This document shows positions 27,401 to 36,023 of a stretch of DNA of 64,000 bases, piece after piece (the stretch's first letter is position 1; every line of letters begins with the position of its first letter). A program made the translations under genes and the position numbers. The stretch comes from Anisus vortex (Eukaryota; Mollusca; Gastropoda; Planorbidae): positions 58,637,898 through 58,701,897 of the forward strand of contig OX421493.1 in the NCBI GenBank assembly GCA_949126835.1, given 5' to 3'. The notes beneath the pieces were generated by a model. That model was not told where the DNA came from, did not search any database, and was given only the letters and a program-made list of their open reading frames with translations.

Positions 27401-30400
27401 ACAAATCTGTTAATGGCGTAAGGCTGATCAAAAGTAATGGTCCAGCTTGGTTTTCTATCGTTTGGTTCTGTATGACTACATCCTGTCGTTGAATCAATAC
27501 ATTCGTCTCGTACAATGCCATCAACTGCATAGTCTGCTCTAAAATTTTTATATTGTGACGAGTGAGAGACATTTGTTTGAAACAGAGCCACATTTCTACC
27601 TAGAGTTTTGAAAATTCAAAACAAACTGATTAAAAAAAAAAAGCAGAATAATGTATTTTAAATAAGATTAACAACAACAATAAAAAACATTAAACGACAA
27701 ATATTTGATAAAATGTTTATCATAGAACAATTATGTTTCCGTTTCGTTTTACCTTTAACTCTAAGCAAAGACTCTATTTATAGAGCTGAAAAGTTAGTTT
27801 GCACATGCGTGTCCTGCAATTTGCACCTAAGTCTAACCTTAACTAAGACTGTACTGGCCGAAGTAAGAAAAGTTTTCAAAGAAGGTTTTTCCGCCAGATG
27901 TGTTGATAGTCAAGAATTAGGCTTGTTACGAGTGTTCATAAAGTAAATCTACGACTTACAAATAAAGTCTAAAATTCCAAGGGGTGGTGGGCGTTACTGA
28001 AGGCCTATTGCATTTAATTGAAAATAATATTTCCAAGGTCATTACTCTCCCCTCTTCTCATAATTTAATACAACAATGAAGAGTCTATTTAAAGTACTTT
28101 CATCTATGTATAACTCAATATGGAAACAATAATGTCATATAATAGTTTCAATGAAATGTTTCAATTATTATTTACTTTCATACCTGCATTTATTCTTATA
28201 TAGCACACATATTTCACCACGTCTCCTTCAATCTTCATTTGTATCATAGACTTATTGAGTTCACAGTGAACGTCAAATTGTGTTGTATCAACTTGAAACA
28301 ATTTATGATTTATACAAGGACTTTCCATTGTATCGTTAAATGTAAAAGTTAATCTTAAATTATAAAGGGACTCTGAAAATAAAAGTGTTATGAACTATTT
28401 ATTTAATATGCAAACAATATTAAAAATAGTTATCTAAATACGTTCGACTAAAGACTATAATAAGATGGACAGCAAGCTTTTATATTTCTGCTATTTGATA
28501 ACTTGAAACACATAGTTTTGGAATTTTTGCTGGCACACCTCCGGTTTAGTAATCATTTTCTCAATGGGAAATTAAGATTAAAATCGATAGTTGTATACAG
28601 AGTCCTTATGGAAGTTCAGGGGTCAATAAAGACAGTGTTATTGGCTGCGCAAGAGAAGAAAAAAACATTCTTGTTTGTGCACACGGGAAGTTTCGAGGAC
28701 GTATTGAAGGCCATGCATGCGCAAACTTACTATTCAGCTCTAAAAAACTAACCCAAACAAACAAAGTTTTTATTATACTCATCTTCTTTGTAAACTAAGT
28801 TTATATTTAATTTATGTTTTGATAGATTAAAAAAAAATATAAGTGATATCATACCTTACGAATTTCCACACTAACATTTTGAGCATCCTTTTAATTCTAG
28901 CTGTGACTAGAAAAAAACGTAAAAAGGTTACTCGCTTTTTTTTGGCTACATTGTGTCGTTTTCATTATATTTATTTCGTAAAAACTAACATATCCGAAAA
29001 GTTTATTTACTTCGGTCTCTTGCGGTAGAGGCAGCCATATTTTACGTACAATTTTCTTCGATTCGCAAATTGGTCGAAGGTATTACTGACTATTCCAAAG
29101 CTTATGATGCTGAAAATTTGATAGAATGTATTGTTAGTCGCAACAAGTCTGCTGTCCAAATTTCAGCTCCATTGGACGGCGAGAAGTTGTCGAAAAATCG
29201 ATGCAGAGTTTTCCAAGCAAGCAACCAACCAAGCAGGTAGACAGTACGAGTTAAAAGAAAGGGAGTAAAACTAGAGCAAGCGGTCCATCTTATTATAGTC
29301 TTTAGAACGACACAAAAATAATTTAAGTTCAAATAAATAAATTTAAGATACATATCTATAGTAGTCATCTTGTAGATTTACGCTTACATTAACATGCTTG
29401 TAACATACATACCGGTATTAATAACTTTGAATCTGATCCAAGAAAAAGGCAGTGACATATTCCATGTGATGGAAATAGATGAAAGAGATTCAATATTTTT
29501 ACATTCATCATTAACAGAAGCAGTAAACAATGGCTGGGCTTCTGGTGGTGAAACACTTGAAGTGAAGGAATAGGCCAAGTTCTCTGGAGATGAAATAGAT
29601 GGATTAGATAATGATAGGCTAGATAAATACAGTGGTTTATGGATGGAAGGAAACATAAATAATGATGTGTATAAAGTTTAGATTTATAAAAGCTTTAATT
29701 GATTAGGCCTATTTCAGACTTTTTCGTATTTTGAAATAAATTTATTTGTATACTTCCATGAAATCGAAGTGATATAAATCTTCTATAGGCCGTTTATTAA
29801 TCCCTTACGATCGATATTCAGCTTCAAATATGATTTCAAGGTATATGACGGAATTAAGTGCCAATGTATGTGAGTAAATAATTGTTGAATTTTGAACCCT
29901 TTCACTAGTTCATCCTAAATTATAAGGTAATAAGTAATATCTGCAAACAAAATTAATCAATACGGTTCCTTTACATTTAAACACGTTACAAATAATCATC
30001 CTTAAACATGCGAACACTATATCGATAGACACTTGAACACGCAGACAATTGAACACAGCGACAGATAAGCACACTTGTTTTTGTAACATTACTATCTAGA
30101 TGTCATTGAACATGCTCACTACACGGCAAAAAACCTTTGACTTAGATGCGCTAGGCGACATCTTTGCCACTAGGCTGCCATATGGTTTAAGTATTTTAAA
30201 CATAATTTTGTTCTGATATTGACAAACAAAATAAATCAAACACCTGTCCCATAATACTTACGATTTTGACAAGCCAGTCCAAACCATTCATTGTTACATG
30301 CATTTGGTACTCCATTACAATTTCCTGAACTATCACATCCACCAGAGCAGTGACAAGCGTATTGACATTTGGAACCAAAGCGGCCACCAGGACAAGAGGC

Positions 30401-32013
30401 TTAAAATGGAATGAAAAAACATCACAACATTGTCGGTCTACTACATACATCAGTAATCAAACTTTTCTACTTTTACATGTTGACATTTTAAATTGTGAAC
30501 AGATTTCATATAAATATCAATGTGATCGATTTAGAATTTGATCTTTAATATGAAATTGAAAATTTTAATAATGAGAAAATGACAAGAAGATTTTACAGAC
30601 TAATACATGTAGACGGTAAGAGAAACAAAATAATATGTGCATTTCTAAATAAATAGAGGTTTAGCGCATTTTTAAATCACTTTTATTAACTTTAACGTAT
30701 GCTGAGAAACAAAGTGTATCTTCTTTCGATCATTTTCTCGTGGTGAAAAACATATTACAGACACATTGTGACATCGATCTCCCCCCCCCCCACCAATTGA
30801 CAAGTTTTAATGACCATGCATGCATAAAAGTTAAAGATTAAAAAACATTTCCGGACCCATTAGAACAATTGCTTCGAAACAGTCTGTGTGCTACGTTACT
30901 GGTTGCAGAGGATTGCATTTTCTTTCATTTAAAAAAATGATGTCAAAAGAAAAAGATGGATTGTGAATGTCAGATTTGAAGAATCTCCTATTTATACTCC
31001 CAAACTAATTGCTTGATGCAAAATAGTTTTCCTTTTTTTGTGCTTTTATGAAACTACACATTGTTGTTTTTTTTAAACCAAAGATGCAACTCATGTCTAT
31101 TTTATTTGATAAACAAAGCTAAATTTAAAATAACGCGACTAACAATGTTAGTAAAAAATCGCCTATTCACATTGGATAATAAAAATGGATTACTCATAAC
31201 TAATATTGTAGCCTTTGTATATGTATTAAAGCCCAGAACTGGCGACGAGGTCGATATAAATTGTCAGACACCACCAAAAGCATATCTTTTATTTACAAAA
31301 ATGGCGGGAAATATCACCCTAAGGTTATGATCTATTATAATTGAAAAGGTCACACTTCATTAAGACTTTTAAATATGCATCGTTATATTTAACCGTGCGC
31401 GTTTTCCGGTTTTATGTGAGCTGTCTATGTGTTTCTGTGAATGGTTCCATGAGATTTATAATTTTGAATCTATTTACGCCTTTAGGTCGCATTCAATGAC
31501 AAGAACTAGGTCACAAAGAAAAGGTTTCTTTTTTTTGTGTTATTGCTTGTATACGTTGTATTTACGTCCAGAATTTGACAAAAAGTTATTACAGCTCTTG
31601 CAGTCAAAGTCCATCTAACTACCCGATGAACAGATACAGATCTAAGCGTTAACGTAACGTTAAATACGAACACTGTTGTCATGTCTGTATTAAGTAAGTA
31701 TCAACATTATTTTAAATTATTAGATGTATATCTTTATGTTCATTGTAGTTTATGAATTTTCTATCTGTAGCGTATACGCGCCTATTTAATTATGATTTCG
31801 CCACAGGCAACACCGGGGAATTTAACTTGTTCATTATGCAAAGTAGATAATTATTTATTTTTCAAACAAATAGACTAAAACAATTGTGTTTACCTATTCA
31901 TACCTAAATAGGTAAATTTTTATGTCTATATGTTAGTTCTATTGTAAAAGTGAACAATTACCTTGTCTAGAAATGCATACAAATACTGAAACTAGAAATA
32001 TCGTCTGCAACAT
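2020..32013 (-). CDS. Gene A: EGF / F5/8C-fucolectin type I membrane receptor, 12 exons
   Basis: Twelve minus-strand exons join with consistent phase-1 introns into 1998 nt (665 aa plus stop). Order: signal peptide (1-17), EGF (18-64), F5/8C-like module (64-184), fucolectin-type F5/8C module (184-331), five EGF modules (331-555), membrane helix (about 569-594), 71-residue cytoplasmic tail. The layout resembles molluscan MEGF / SREC-like receptors and the ectodomains of molluscan receptor phosphatase-like proteins. No phosphatase domain is present. A role in glycan or cell-surface recognition with tyrosine signalling is inferred from family. All internal exons are phase 1-1, so skipping any one except 3-6 would remove a whole module in frame. 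Exon 8 has a broken donor, so this may be a polymorphic or decaying locus. Exon joins are by eye from splice consensus and frame, without transcript evidence. Confidence 0.8.
2588..2898 (-). CDS. Unidentified coding-like ORF in gene A intron 11
   Basis: Open frame of about 100 codons ending TAG at 2588, with clearly higher GC than the surrounding intron. It reads RDYLKVSTAGVVIEAWSN, then FYSLMANGKTRKFINVDTC and NATCLCRHVHVAIHDLEN. A plausible acceptor (TTTCAG) precedes AGATTAC at about 2855. No family is recognised. It could be a fragment of a transposon protein or an exon of another gene. The TIR element at 2954 starts just beyond it. Confidence 0.25.
2954..3248 (+). mobile_element. TIR element, CATAGACTATAATA family, copy 1
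   Basis: 295 bp with about 30-bp imperfect terminal inverted repeats starting CATAGACTATAATA and sharing the box GACCGCTTGCT. It is flanked by a perfect direct repeat GCTTTAC at 2947-2953 and 3249-3255. There is no coding capacity. The 7-bp duplication with CA...TG ends resembles P-like elements, but the superfamily is not proven. Confidence 0.8.
3829..4255 (+). mobile_element. CCCAGCTAA-terminus element, left part, with CAATATTGG repeats
   Basis: Starts TA-CCCAGCTAAAATG and contains many degenerate CAATATTGGTACAATATTGG words in both orientations up to the solo LTR at 4256. The same terminus in inverted orientation, TTAGCTGGG-TA, lies at 10389-10399. TA flanks suggest a Tc1/mariner-like target. 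Whether both ends belong to one insertion cannot be told. Confidence 0.5.
4256..4858 (-). mobile_element. Solo LTR of the Gmr1-like retrotransposon family
   Basis: Minus-strand copy of the 676-bp LTR found at 39555 and 48389, with the same ends (TGTTACGTCCACAATCC and CATGACA). It is 603 bp, missing about 70 bp that encode the end of a small ORF in the other copies. No internal sequence adjoins it, so it is a solo LTR. Flanks are CTAT and ATAT, an imperfect 4-bp match. Confidence 0.88.
5412..5495 (-). mobile_element. tRNA-derived SINE fragment
   Basis: On the minus strand CTAGCTTAGTGGTTAGCG matches a pol III A box. It is followed about 40 nt later by GGGTTTCCATT, a weak B box. A host tRNA gene is unlikely because no acceptor stem pairs. 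Confidence 0.4.
6392..6432 (+). repeat. (AT)n microsatellite
   Basis: About 40 bp of pure AT dinucleotide. Confidence 0.95.
6780..7611 (-). mobile_element. LINE 3' fragment with RNase H domain (I / nimbus-like), copy 1
   Basis: Minus-strand coding remnant, 5'-truncated. The RNase H part has DAEMEAIRIA, VVIFTDALSVLQAI and WIPGHAGVPGNEIVDALAKK, which contain three of the acidic catalytic residues; the first (TDGSA) motif is cut off. A separate frame (7153-6842) carries the C-terminal CCHC-like region CRHCFEAEETVEHLLLDCP. Frameshifted and dead. A homologous copy on the opposite strand is at 15.5-17.2 kb. Confidence 0.85.
8025..8395 (-). mobile_element. LINE 3' end fragment
   Basis: Minus strand: a 63-codon reading frame (8389-8198) like LINE C termini (HLLHGSYTISRRSGRLLSIR, RFRNSFVPLSVRLF), then a 3' UTR ending in GATTTATAAAGCAATTTTAT and TCTTATCTTATT repeats near 8025. 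The short tandem 3' tail is typical of CR1-like LINEs. Confidence 0.6.
10787..10918 (-). CDS. Gene A exon 11: EGF-like module 6
   Basis: 132 bp, phase 1-1, acceptor TTTATGTAG, donor GTAATT. Encodes CTPGTYGTQCAKNCSINC then CSSIDGSCSPCKPGYQGSKC. The 3' two-thirds is almost identical at DNA level to the gene B exon at 53741-53872, with about four mismatches over roughly 97 bp. Confidence 0.82.
11571..11770. repeat. ACAAC/ACAAT pentamer satellite
   Basis: About 200 bp of tandem ACAAC and ACAAT units with occasional ATAAT variants. It lies in intron 10 of gene A and produces spurious Cys/Val/Leu-rich frames on the minus strand. Confidence 0.95.
12535..12725 (+). mobile_element. tRNA-derived SINE, copy 1
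   Basis: A box TGGTCCAGCGGTTAG at 12542-12556 and B box GGGTTCTATCCC at 12596-12607 with tRNA-like spacing, then a non-tRNA body CTGCAGGAGTTTTGGGCCTA and GACGTAATAATCTTCTACCT. The body recurs at 35173-35240, which defines a SINE family. Confidence 0.75.
14118..14249 (-). CDS. Gene A exon 10: EGF-like module 5
   Basis: 132 bp, phase 1-1, acceptor TTTCCACAG, strong donor GTAAGTA. Encodes CNTTYFGENCSMRCNDSC, then CDSVNGNCLHCPDGKFG ending FQCD. It is the counterpart of the gene B exon at 52673-52804. Confidence 0.82.
15545..17225 (+). mobile_element. LINE remnant with RT end, RNase H and CCHC tail (I / nimbus-like), copy 2
   Basis: Plus-strand, 5'-truncated inside the RT palm. LLFADDLVVWST gives the FADD catalytic box near 15560, followed by several stops and frameshifts. 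The RNase H domain (16320-16820) is largely open, with AYTDGSAINV, DAEKEAIRIA, VVIFSDELLVLQAI and WIPCHAGVAGNEIVDALVKK. The C-terminal HCPIGAYFGRF / EAEETVEHLLFDCP region (16920-17170) is frameshifted and has lost part of its cysteine cluster. The 3' UTR matches the copy at 6780. Confidence 0.88.
17774..17908 (-). CDS. Gene A exon 9: EGF-like module 4
   Basis: 135 bp, phase 1-1, acceptor AATCCAAG, donor GTCAGT. Encodes CGQNYFGRNCTEKCSIGC, then CNSINGKCLPCLAGYQGDRC. This is the 8-Cys laminin-EGF-like repeat typical of MEGF/SREC proteins. Confidence 0.82.
18032..18169 (-). CDS. Gene A exon 8: EGF-like module 3, splice donor mutated
   Basis: Acceptor ATTACAG is intact and the exon encodes ECDPTKYGINCLKNC, CFNSLCDKQSGICTQGC and a YSNPPLCTL tail aligned with exon 7. 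At the position where exon 7 has its donor, the sequence is TTAAGT. This is a perfect GTAAGT with the invariant G changed to T. Read-through adds only three codons (Leu-Lys-Phe) before TAA, giving a predicted 424-residue secreted protein. Skipping keeps the frame and gives 619 residues. Which, if either, occurs is unknown. Confidence 0.7.
18407..18533 (+). mobile_element. Short palindromic MITE (AAGGC..TTACACG ends)
   Basis: 127 bp with inverted ends AAGGCAAAAATTACACGTGCT and AGCTCGTGTAATTGAGCCTT. The interior is built of CTAGC/GCTAG words in both orientations, so the whole unit can fold. No coding capacity and no clear target duplication. Confidence 0.65.
18941..19245 (-). mobile_element. 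L2/CR1-like LINE 3' fragment
   Basis: Minus strand: LRLVSAGQRAFSWTV matches the C-terminal region of the LINE at 54749-55990. The 3' end has the same hairpin, GCGCATAGAACTG...GGGATATGCGCTATA, followed by (ATT)n at 18941-18960. Strongly 5'-truncated. Confidence 0.8.
19735..19869 (-). CDS. Gene A exon 7: EGF-like module 2
   Basis: 135 bp, phase 1-1, acceptor TTTCAG, donor GTATGT. Encodes ECLDGTWGLECNNTCKSPC followed by QDCCSKDDGTCNAVC and the tail GYTNPPSC. Ten cysteines; the PPxC ending pairs it with exon 8. Confidence 0.8.
20009..21373 (+). mobile_element. piggyBac-like element with TTAA target duplication
   Basis: Inverted ends CCCATATCTTGCTG and CAGTAAGATATGGG are flanked on both sides by TTAA (20005-20008 and 21374-21377), the piggyBac signature. 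A subterminal inverted repeat, GCCAGCAACAAATGACACCG (from 20158) and its complement (to about 20998), lies inside. A decayed frame near 20370-20493 (KKGLCRSYCNGKR, PFLCRLYDVF) resembles the C-terminal Cys-rich region of piggyBac transposases. The rest of the transposase is lost, so it is non-autonomous. Confidence 0.75.
21470..21697 (-). CDS. Gene A exon 6: fucolectin module, second half
   Basis: 228 bp, phase 1-1, acceptor TTATAG, donor GTAAATA. Contains RLKYFDLQVQNKEGK, VYTVLYPNGDP and the terminal strand IVSINEFQAYGG. The IxEFQAYG ending is the normal last strand of an F5/8C/fucolectin fold and links it to exon 5. The 5.7-kb intron between them holds an hAT element and tandem repeats. Confidence 0.82.
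21950..22450 (+). repeat. CGGTTTCGG / CCGAAA-rich degenerate repeat
   Basis: Clusters of TTTCGGTTTCG and its complement (CCGAAATT, CCGAAGCC) near 21990-22150 and 22340-22420, in an otherwise AT-rich intron. It looks like an eroded transposon terminus of unknown class. Confidence 0.35.
22970..25168 (-). mobile_element. hAT element (ZMYM1-like transposase remnant)
   Basis: Terminal inverted repeats CATGGGCGCCCGCAG and CTGCGGGCGCCCATG with a perfect 8-bp duplication CCTGGATA at 22962-22969 and 25169-25176. The minus-strand transposase remnant has HIDNFDSEALSFIFGKRE and LPATTCTVERSFST (hAT dimerisation motif, 25000-24770). It resumes at 23413-23189 with LKSTMSDERLSRLCMLLVHR and a natural C terminus ending in TAA. 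A LINE (24160-24770) splits the gene. G and C runs near both ends (25098-25160) are subterminal. Confidence 0.9.
24160..24770 (+). mobile_element. LINE C-terminal fragment inserted in the hAT gene
   Basis: Plus-strand frame 24219-24662 reads LLYGCETGSTYSWEERKLN, RLSWLGHVRRMPQGRLPQD and GRPKLRFADVCKRDMKQL, the well-known thumb/C-terminal block of a common invertebrate LINE group. It is followed out of frame by the zinc-finger-like CSQCDRACTSRIGLFSHMR. It is 5'-truncated; its clade is not assigned. Confidence 0.85.
25169..25362 (+). repeat. 28-bp minisatellite with 56-bp higher-order pattern
   Basis: About seven units of TTAGCCTGGATAMCAATGATAATG. GTTT and GTGA variants alternate, so a 56-bp dimer is the higher unit. 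One further unit lies left of the hAT element (22958-22969), so the hAT element inserted into this array. Confidence 0.9.
25611..27275. other. Gene A intron 5, right part
   Basis: AT-rich unique DNA with no exon. At 26797-27197 a segment with TGTGACG...CATCACA ends has LTR-like termini but no target duplication. Nothing else is recognised. Confidence 0.35.
27387..27599 (-). CDS. Gene A exon 5: fucolectin (FTP/F5-8C) module, first half
   Basis: 213 bp, phase 1-1, acceptor CTCTAG, donor GTAAGG. It encodes RNVALFQTNVSHSSQY, then a YAVDG turn, a CSHTEPNDRKPSWTITFDQP stretch and NRFVLYNR. The order NVALFQT..S..Y...YAVDG..(D)..C.HT....PSW...F....I..FVLYNR is the signature of eel-fucolectin / tachylectin-4 / pentraxin-1 domains, which bind sugars in animals. 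Binding specificity cannot be judged. Confidence 0.85.
28184..28372 (-). CDS. Gene A exon 4: F5/8C-like module, second half
   Basis: 189 bp, phase 1-1, acceptor TTTTCAG, donor GTATGAAAG. Contains CINHKLFQVDTTQFDVHC, an EGD turn and KYVCYIRINA. The paired cysteines and final strand complete the first galactose-binding-like module begun in exon 3. Confidence 0.72.
28449..29304. mobile_element. TIR element, CATAGACTATAATA family, long copy
   Basis: 856 bp with about 30-bp inverted ends TAAAGACTATAATAAGATGG and CCATCTTATTATAGTCTTTA plus the inner GCAAGCGGTCC box. The flanks GTTCGAC and GAACGAC are a near 7-bp duplication. It lies in intron 3 of gene A. The interior has GC-richer pieces but no intact ORF. 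Confidence 0.7.
29413..29583 (-). CDS. Gene A exon 3: F5/8C-like module, first half
   Basis: 171 bp, phase 1-1, acceptor CATCTCCAG and donor GTATGT. It encodes a beta-sandwich-like segment starting ENLAYSFTSSVSPPEAQPL and containing NDEC, SITWNMSLPFSWIRFKVIN. This is the usual first half of a galactose-binding-like module that follows the N-terminal EGF in this family. Assignment to a named lectin family is less sure than for exons 5-6. Confidence 0.7.
30262..30399 (-). CDS. Gene A exon 2: EGF-like module 1
   Basis: 138 bp, phase 1-1, donor GTAAGTA. It encodes a Cys/Gly-rich module beginning SCPGGRFGSKCQYACHC and ending EWFGLACQN. The pattern of a CxCxxx..C core closing with WFGxxC is typical of the first EGF of molluscan EGF/F5-8C receptors. 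It directly follows the signal peptide exon. Confidence 0.8.
30838..31020 (+). pseudogene. THAP-domain transposon fragment, copy 1
   Basis: Two plus-strand frames together give the start of a THAP zinc finger: SVCYVTGCRGLHFLSFKK, then after a one-base shift KRKRWIVNVRFEESPIYTPK. It has the paired Cys and core Trp. The upstream ACATTTCCGGACCCATT is shared with the minus-strand copy at 37.7-37.9 kb, so it is a repeat, likely from a P/THAP-type transposase. Confidence 0.6.
31962..32013 (-). CDS. Gene A exon 1: signal peptide
   Basis: ATG followed by 17 codons reading MLQTIFLVSVFVCISRQ and one extra base before donor GTAATTG. The peptide is a short hydrophobic signal sequence ending near the expected cleavage region. 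Phase 1 matches exon 2. The start was chosen because it is the only ATG giving a hydrophobic leader joined in phase to the first EGF exon. Confidence 0.75.
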
Positions 32014-32160
32014 GATTCACACAAAAGTCCACAGATAGATCTAACATGTATGTAGTCCACCAGAATGTTAAAATAAACATGTCACCATGTAATACACATA
32101 AATCCTATTTAAGATTTTGAACTGTGCACTAGTTCCAACCTTCGTATACAGAGCGTCTAA
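32014..32160 (-). promoter_or_regulatory. Possible gene A promoter and 5' UTR
   Basis: Upstream of the gene A ATG there is a TTAAATAGG TATA-like box about 95 nt away on the minus strand (around 32105), with no upstream ATG in frame. This is a weak call from position and AT content only. Confidence 0.25.
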
Positions 32161-35100
32161 ATTAACTGTATTTATATGTCAGAAATGTTCTCTTTCAATA
32201 TAAAATATATTTATTATGCCAGTGAAGCCTGAATGCTTTTAAGAAAAACACATAATATAGGTTCTATCCGTGTTAACCAACGAGAACCAGGAAGTAAATT
32301 GATTCCATTGATAAGGTTGAAGTTTTTACCTATGTAGTTAGATAGTGTGTTCTGTTGTATCTAACATAAACATTAAAGCTATTAATCTTAATATTTTATT
32401 ATTGATTTAACTGTAGCATTCTCTACTGTACTCCGTAATATCGATCCGGGGAAATGTTTACATTTTAAACTCTTATGTATGTGTTAAACTACTGTATCAG
32501 TATTTCTGTATAAGCCTTATTAACATTTTATTTTTGTCACTGTGTTAATGCGAACTTGAAGTAAAAGTAATGTCATGTTCGAAGCAGCTAGAAAAATGCG
32601 AGTGATCTCTTAAACAATGTATTATCACACTTAATTGTATTTCTATCTTATTTTGTTGTCTTTTATTATTATTTATAACTAGAAATAGCCCGTGGGGAAA
32701 CCACGGGGGTAAAGAATTGTGTTGTATGTGTTTTTATTATTGTTAGAATTGTGTTTATATATTTGTTATGTTTTCAAAAGTCAGGAAACAGGAGCTGAAA
32801 GTAAAGTTGGGCCTAAGTCATGATTTTAAATTTATGAAATGACGATTCTAATTGGTGATATTTAAATTGTTATCGAATTACTGAGAAAAATAAAACATAA
32901 ACATAGCTTGCTTTAACTGTCTTTTTTCACTGTAATAAATTCAAATGAAACTTTTCCTTAAAAGCAATATTAATTCTAATTTCTTGTTCACCACGAGTAG
33001 GGCCTAGTTGTCTGTTGAGTGTTATTTCTACATGTTTCGGACTTTTTGATCTTAAAAAGTGACCAAATTTGTTCATCGTAGAGTAGTGTTGAGTGTTTGG
33101 GAACACAATTTATAAATTTGGATTAAAATGATTTCGACTTAAATGCATTCTGATACGATTTCTGAAGTATCTACATTGCGATGTCCTTTGCAATGAATCA
33201 ACAGCCGTTGCAAAGACAATCTTTGGATTGAGATTTATCAAAAGCATAATGAATACATTATCATTATTGATGTAAGCCATTGGTGTCATATTTATCACAA
33301 TTGGTTTGATACCAGCCATATCAAAACTGTTTGTGAGCTCGAGCGTTCGGCTGAAGTACCAAAGGTTCTGAGTATGAATCCTGAAAAAAGGCTAGGGTTT
33401 GTTTCCGGCTCTGAAGGGTGTCTCTGAGCATACTCAGTTCTGATGGGTGTCTCTGAGCATACTCAGTTCTGATGGGTGGCTGACATTCGTTAGGGTAAAG
33501 TAAAAGGTACTGGGCATTGTGGGCCTTGTTCTTGTCATACAATCTCCTAGTATGCCGTGGACTCAGAAACTTGTAAACACTGCTTTAAGGTCTAACGGGA
33601 AAACTTTACTACTACTGGCGTGAGGCCAGACATTATAACCATAGGAAAATGTGTGTGTGTGTGGGTGGGTGGGGAGCAAGACTAATATATAGGCTTAAAA
33701 TTGTCCATGAACAACTATATTCATTTTTATACCAAGTTATTGTGCTTAAACTGTTGTGTTTTCATTTAAATGTTTTGAATATCTGTACAATTAATCCAAT
33801 AAACTCCCTTTTTTTCTACATCAATTTTTGTTCCATGTTGGGAAAGTGGGGATTAGAGTATAATAAGTTGATAATTCTAAAGACAGTTATATAAATCTAT
33901 TATACTACTCTTTCTAAAAGCTTTGTATATACTTTGTTATACAAAAGTAGAGAACCTAAATGTTTTAAGGTTTTAATTTCTGAACAAAGTTTACGTCGAA
34001 AAGATTGGGTGAAAGTAACAATTAGAAATTGACTATATAAAGAACTACATAATATAGGATTAGTTTTATATTAGCTAAATTGATAGAGAAGAGAGTAAAC
34101 GATTTTAAAAATTTTAGAGTTAGGGATCGAACCTTAGAGATTAGATATCAACAGACGTTTTACATTTTCTAAAAATTATGTTTTATTCTAATATTGTATA
34201 TGGGTGTATATGTTTACGTGTGTTTGTACGTAGACTATGTATGTGTGAGTGATGCAGACAAATGAAGAGGATTTTTTTAGGTAGTGACCTATTTAAAATA
34301 CTAAGATTGTACGTCATCTGCTATACATTTTTCAAAGCAAGATTTACATAGGCTGATCTTAAAACCTAATCACTATGCAATTATTTTTTTCAGAAATAGC
34401 CAAATTTAGGGACTTAATAAAAAAAAAATGTCGACATACACATGAAGGCCCTCGGGGCATATTAATATTGTTTATAAGATGAACAGCTTGATTTGATATT
34501 TCTACTATTTGATGACTCGTAAACTTCTGTTTCGGAATTCACGTTCACAAACGTTTATTAATTCGCTTTGATTTTATGAATGGAAAACTATAAACTATAC
34601 TTGTCCGAGTTGCCAGTTATTGTCGGAGAATTTAAAGGAATATTAGAGACGTAAAATGCCGATGAGTAGATGTAAAATAAAACTATTAAAGGATGTATTT
34701 ATAAAAGTATATTATAAGATTACAACTGTAATTAAGATTAAAATCTAAAGTTGCATACAGCGGAAGTATTTTGGAGTACGCATTATTTGATGCACACCAA
34801 AAACACGATTCTTGAGGCATTACACCGACATGTCGGGGCAGTTTCATGTAACCTTTCAAGTATATATTAGATGTCTTCTCGTACGTCCTTGTAATTCTGC
34901 ATAACCGATCGATATACTAGCACAGCTGTCCCCCAAACGAAGGAGCTAACAAGGAAGCGAGTGCGTACTTCGCCGATCATGATGATGAGCGTTGCGACAA
35001 GCTTTGCTCCTTGTTAAAAAATTCACATACTGTTTTAAGATTTGGTTAACAGTATGTGTCGAGAACAATGTCCTTGTTTGGGGAGCCACTGTTTTAAGAA
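32161..35100. other. Intergenic DNA between gene A 5' end and the repeat cluster
   Basis: AT-rich, no gene seen. Contains a palindrome CCCGTGG-GGAA-CCACGGG near 32690, a 29-30-bp tandem (TCTGAGCATACTCAGTTCTG, about 2.5 units) at 33411-33482, a GT-rich run at 33648-33672 and a degenerate half of the CATAGACTATAATA element near 34480-34560. Confidence 0.5.
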
Positions 35101-35250
35101 CTCTACATACCTGTTGTTGAGAGAATTCTTCACGTGACCAGAGGCCAACTGCTCCTGTGGTTCGTATACCGGACTGCAGGGGATTTTGAGGCCTAGGACG
35201 TAATAATCTTCTATCTAGTAGAAATGTCTGAAAACGTATAAGTCAATTAT
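35095..35250 (+). mobile_element. tRNA-derived SINE, copy 2 (partial)
   Basis: B-box-like GTGGTTCGTATACC at 35157-35170, followed by CTGCAGGGGATTTTGAGGCC and GACGTAATAATCTTCTATCT, matching the body of the SINE at 12535-12725. The A-box region is not convincing. Confidence 0.6.
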
Positions 35251-35357
35251 ACGTTTCAGGTCATGCTGGTGATAATCCATAGGTATACAAGAGAATTAAT
35301 TATATAGCTATTGGGGGTGGAACGGAGGGTGGGGTTTTGGGGTGGTTTTTGGTCTGT

Positions 35358-35668
35358 GTCATTCTCAGATACGTCAACTACGTCAAGTCGATGTTTCAAG
35401 AATCAACTGCAAAGTTCATCGTCATTTCATTCTGAGATAACGTCGACTAGGTCAAGTCGATGATTCAAGAATCAACTTCAAAGTTCAATGTCACTTCATT
35501 CTGAGATAACATTGTCTAGGTTAAGCGGATGTTTCTAGATTCAACTTTAAAGTTCAACGTCACTTCATTCTGAGATAACGTCCACTCGGTCCAGCCAATG
35601 TTTCAAGATTCAACTTCAAAGTTCAAAGTCCCATTATTTTGAAATAACGTCGACTCGGTCAAGACATC
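35358..35668 (+). repeat. About 79-bp tandem repeat, four copies
   Basis: Unit core: TCATTCTGAGATAACGTCGA, ...GGTCAAGTCGATG, ...CAAGATTCAACTTCAAAGTT. Four imperfect copies in tandem, followed by an A-rich tract (35690-36018). Confidence 0.9.
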
Positions 35669-36023
35669 ATTGAAGACGTGGACTAAAGAGTTATTCCATT
35701 CATATAAAGTGGGAAATACAAAATAAAAGAAAACATTTTTTGCAATGTTAAAAAAAAAAATGCAATAAAAAAGAAAAGAAAGTGATATTTACAAAAATTG
35801 GAAAAAAGTAAAATAAAAAAAAACAACTTTAAAAAACATTTTGAAAAAAAAAATGTTGAACAAAAAAAAAAGGTTGCTTTAAAAATGTTTTTTTTAATTA
35901 GTCTCTATGTTTGCAAAAGAAAAAAAAAGAAAACACCACTTTCCCTCCCCACCTCTCTCCAGCTTGAAGGTTATCCTCCCCACTCCCATCCCCTCTTCTC
36001 CCCTTAAAAAAAAAGTACAAATA

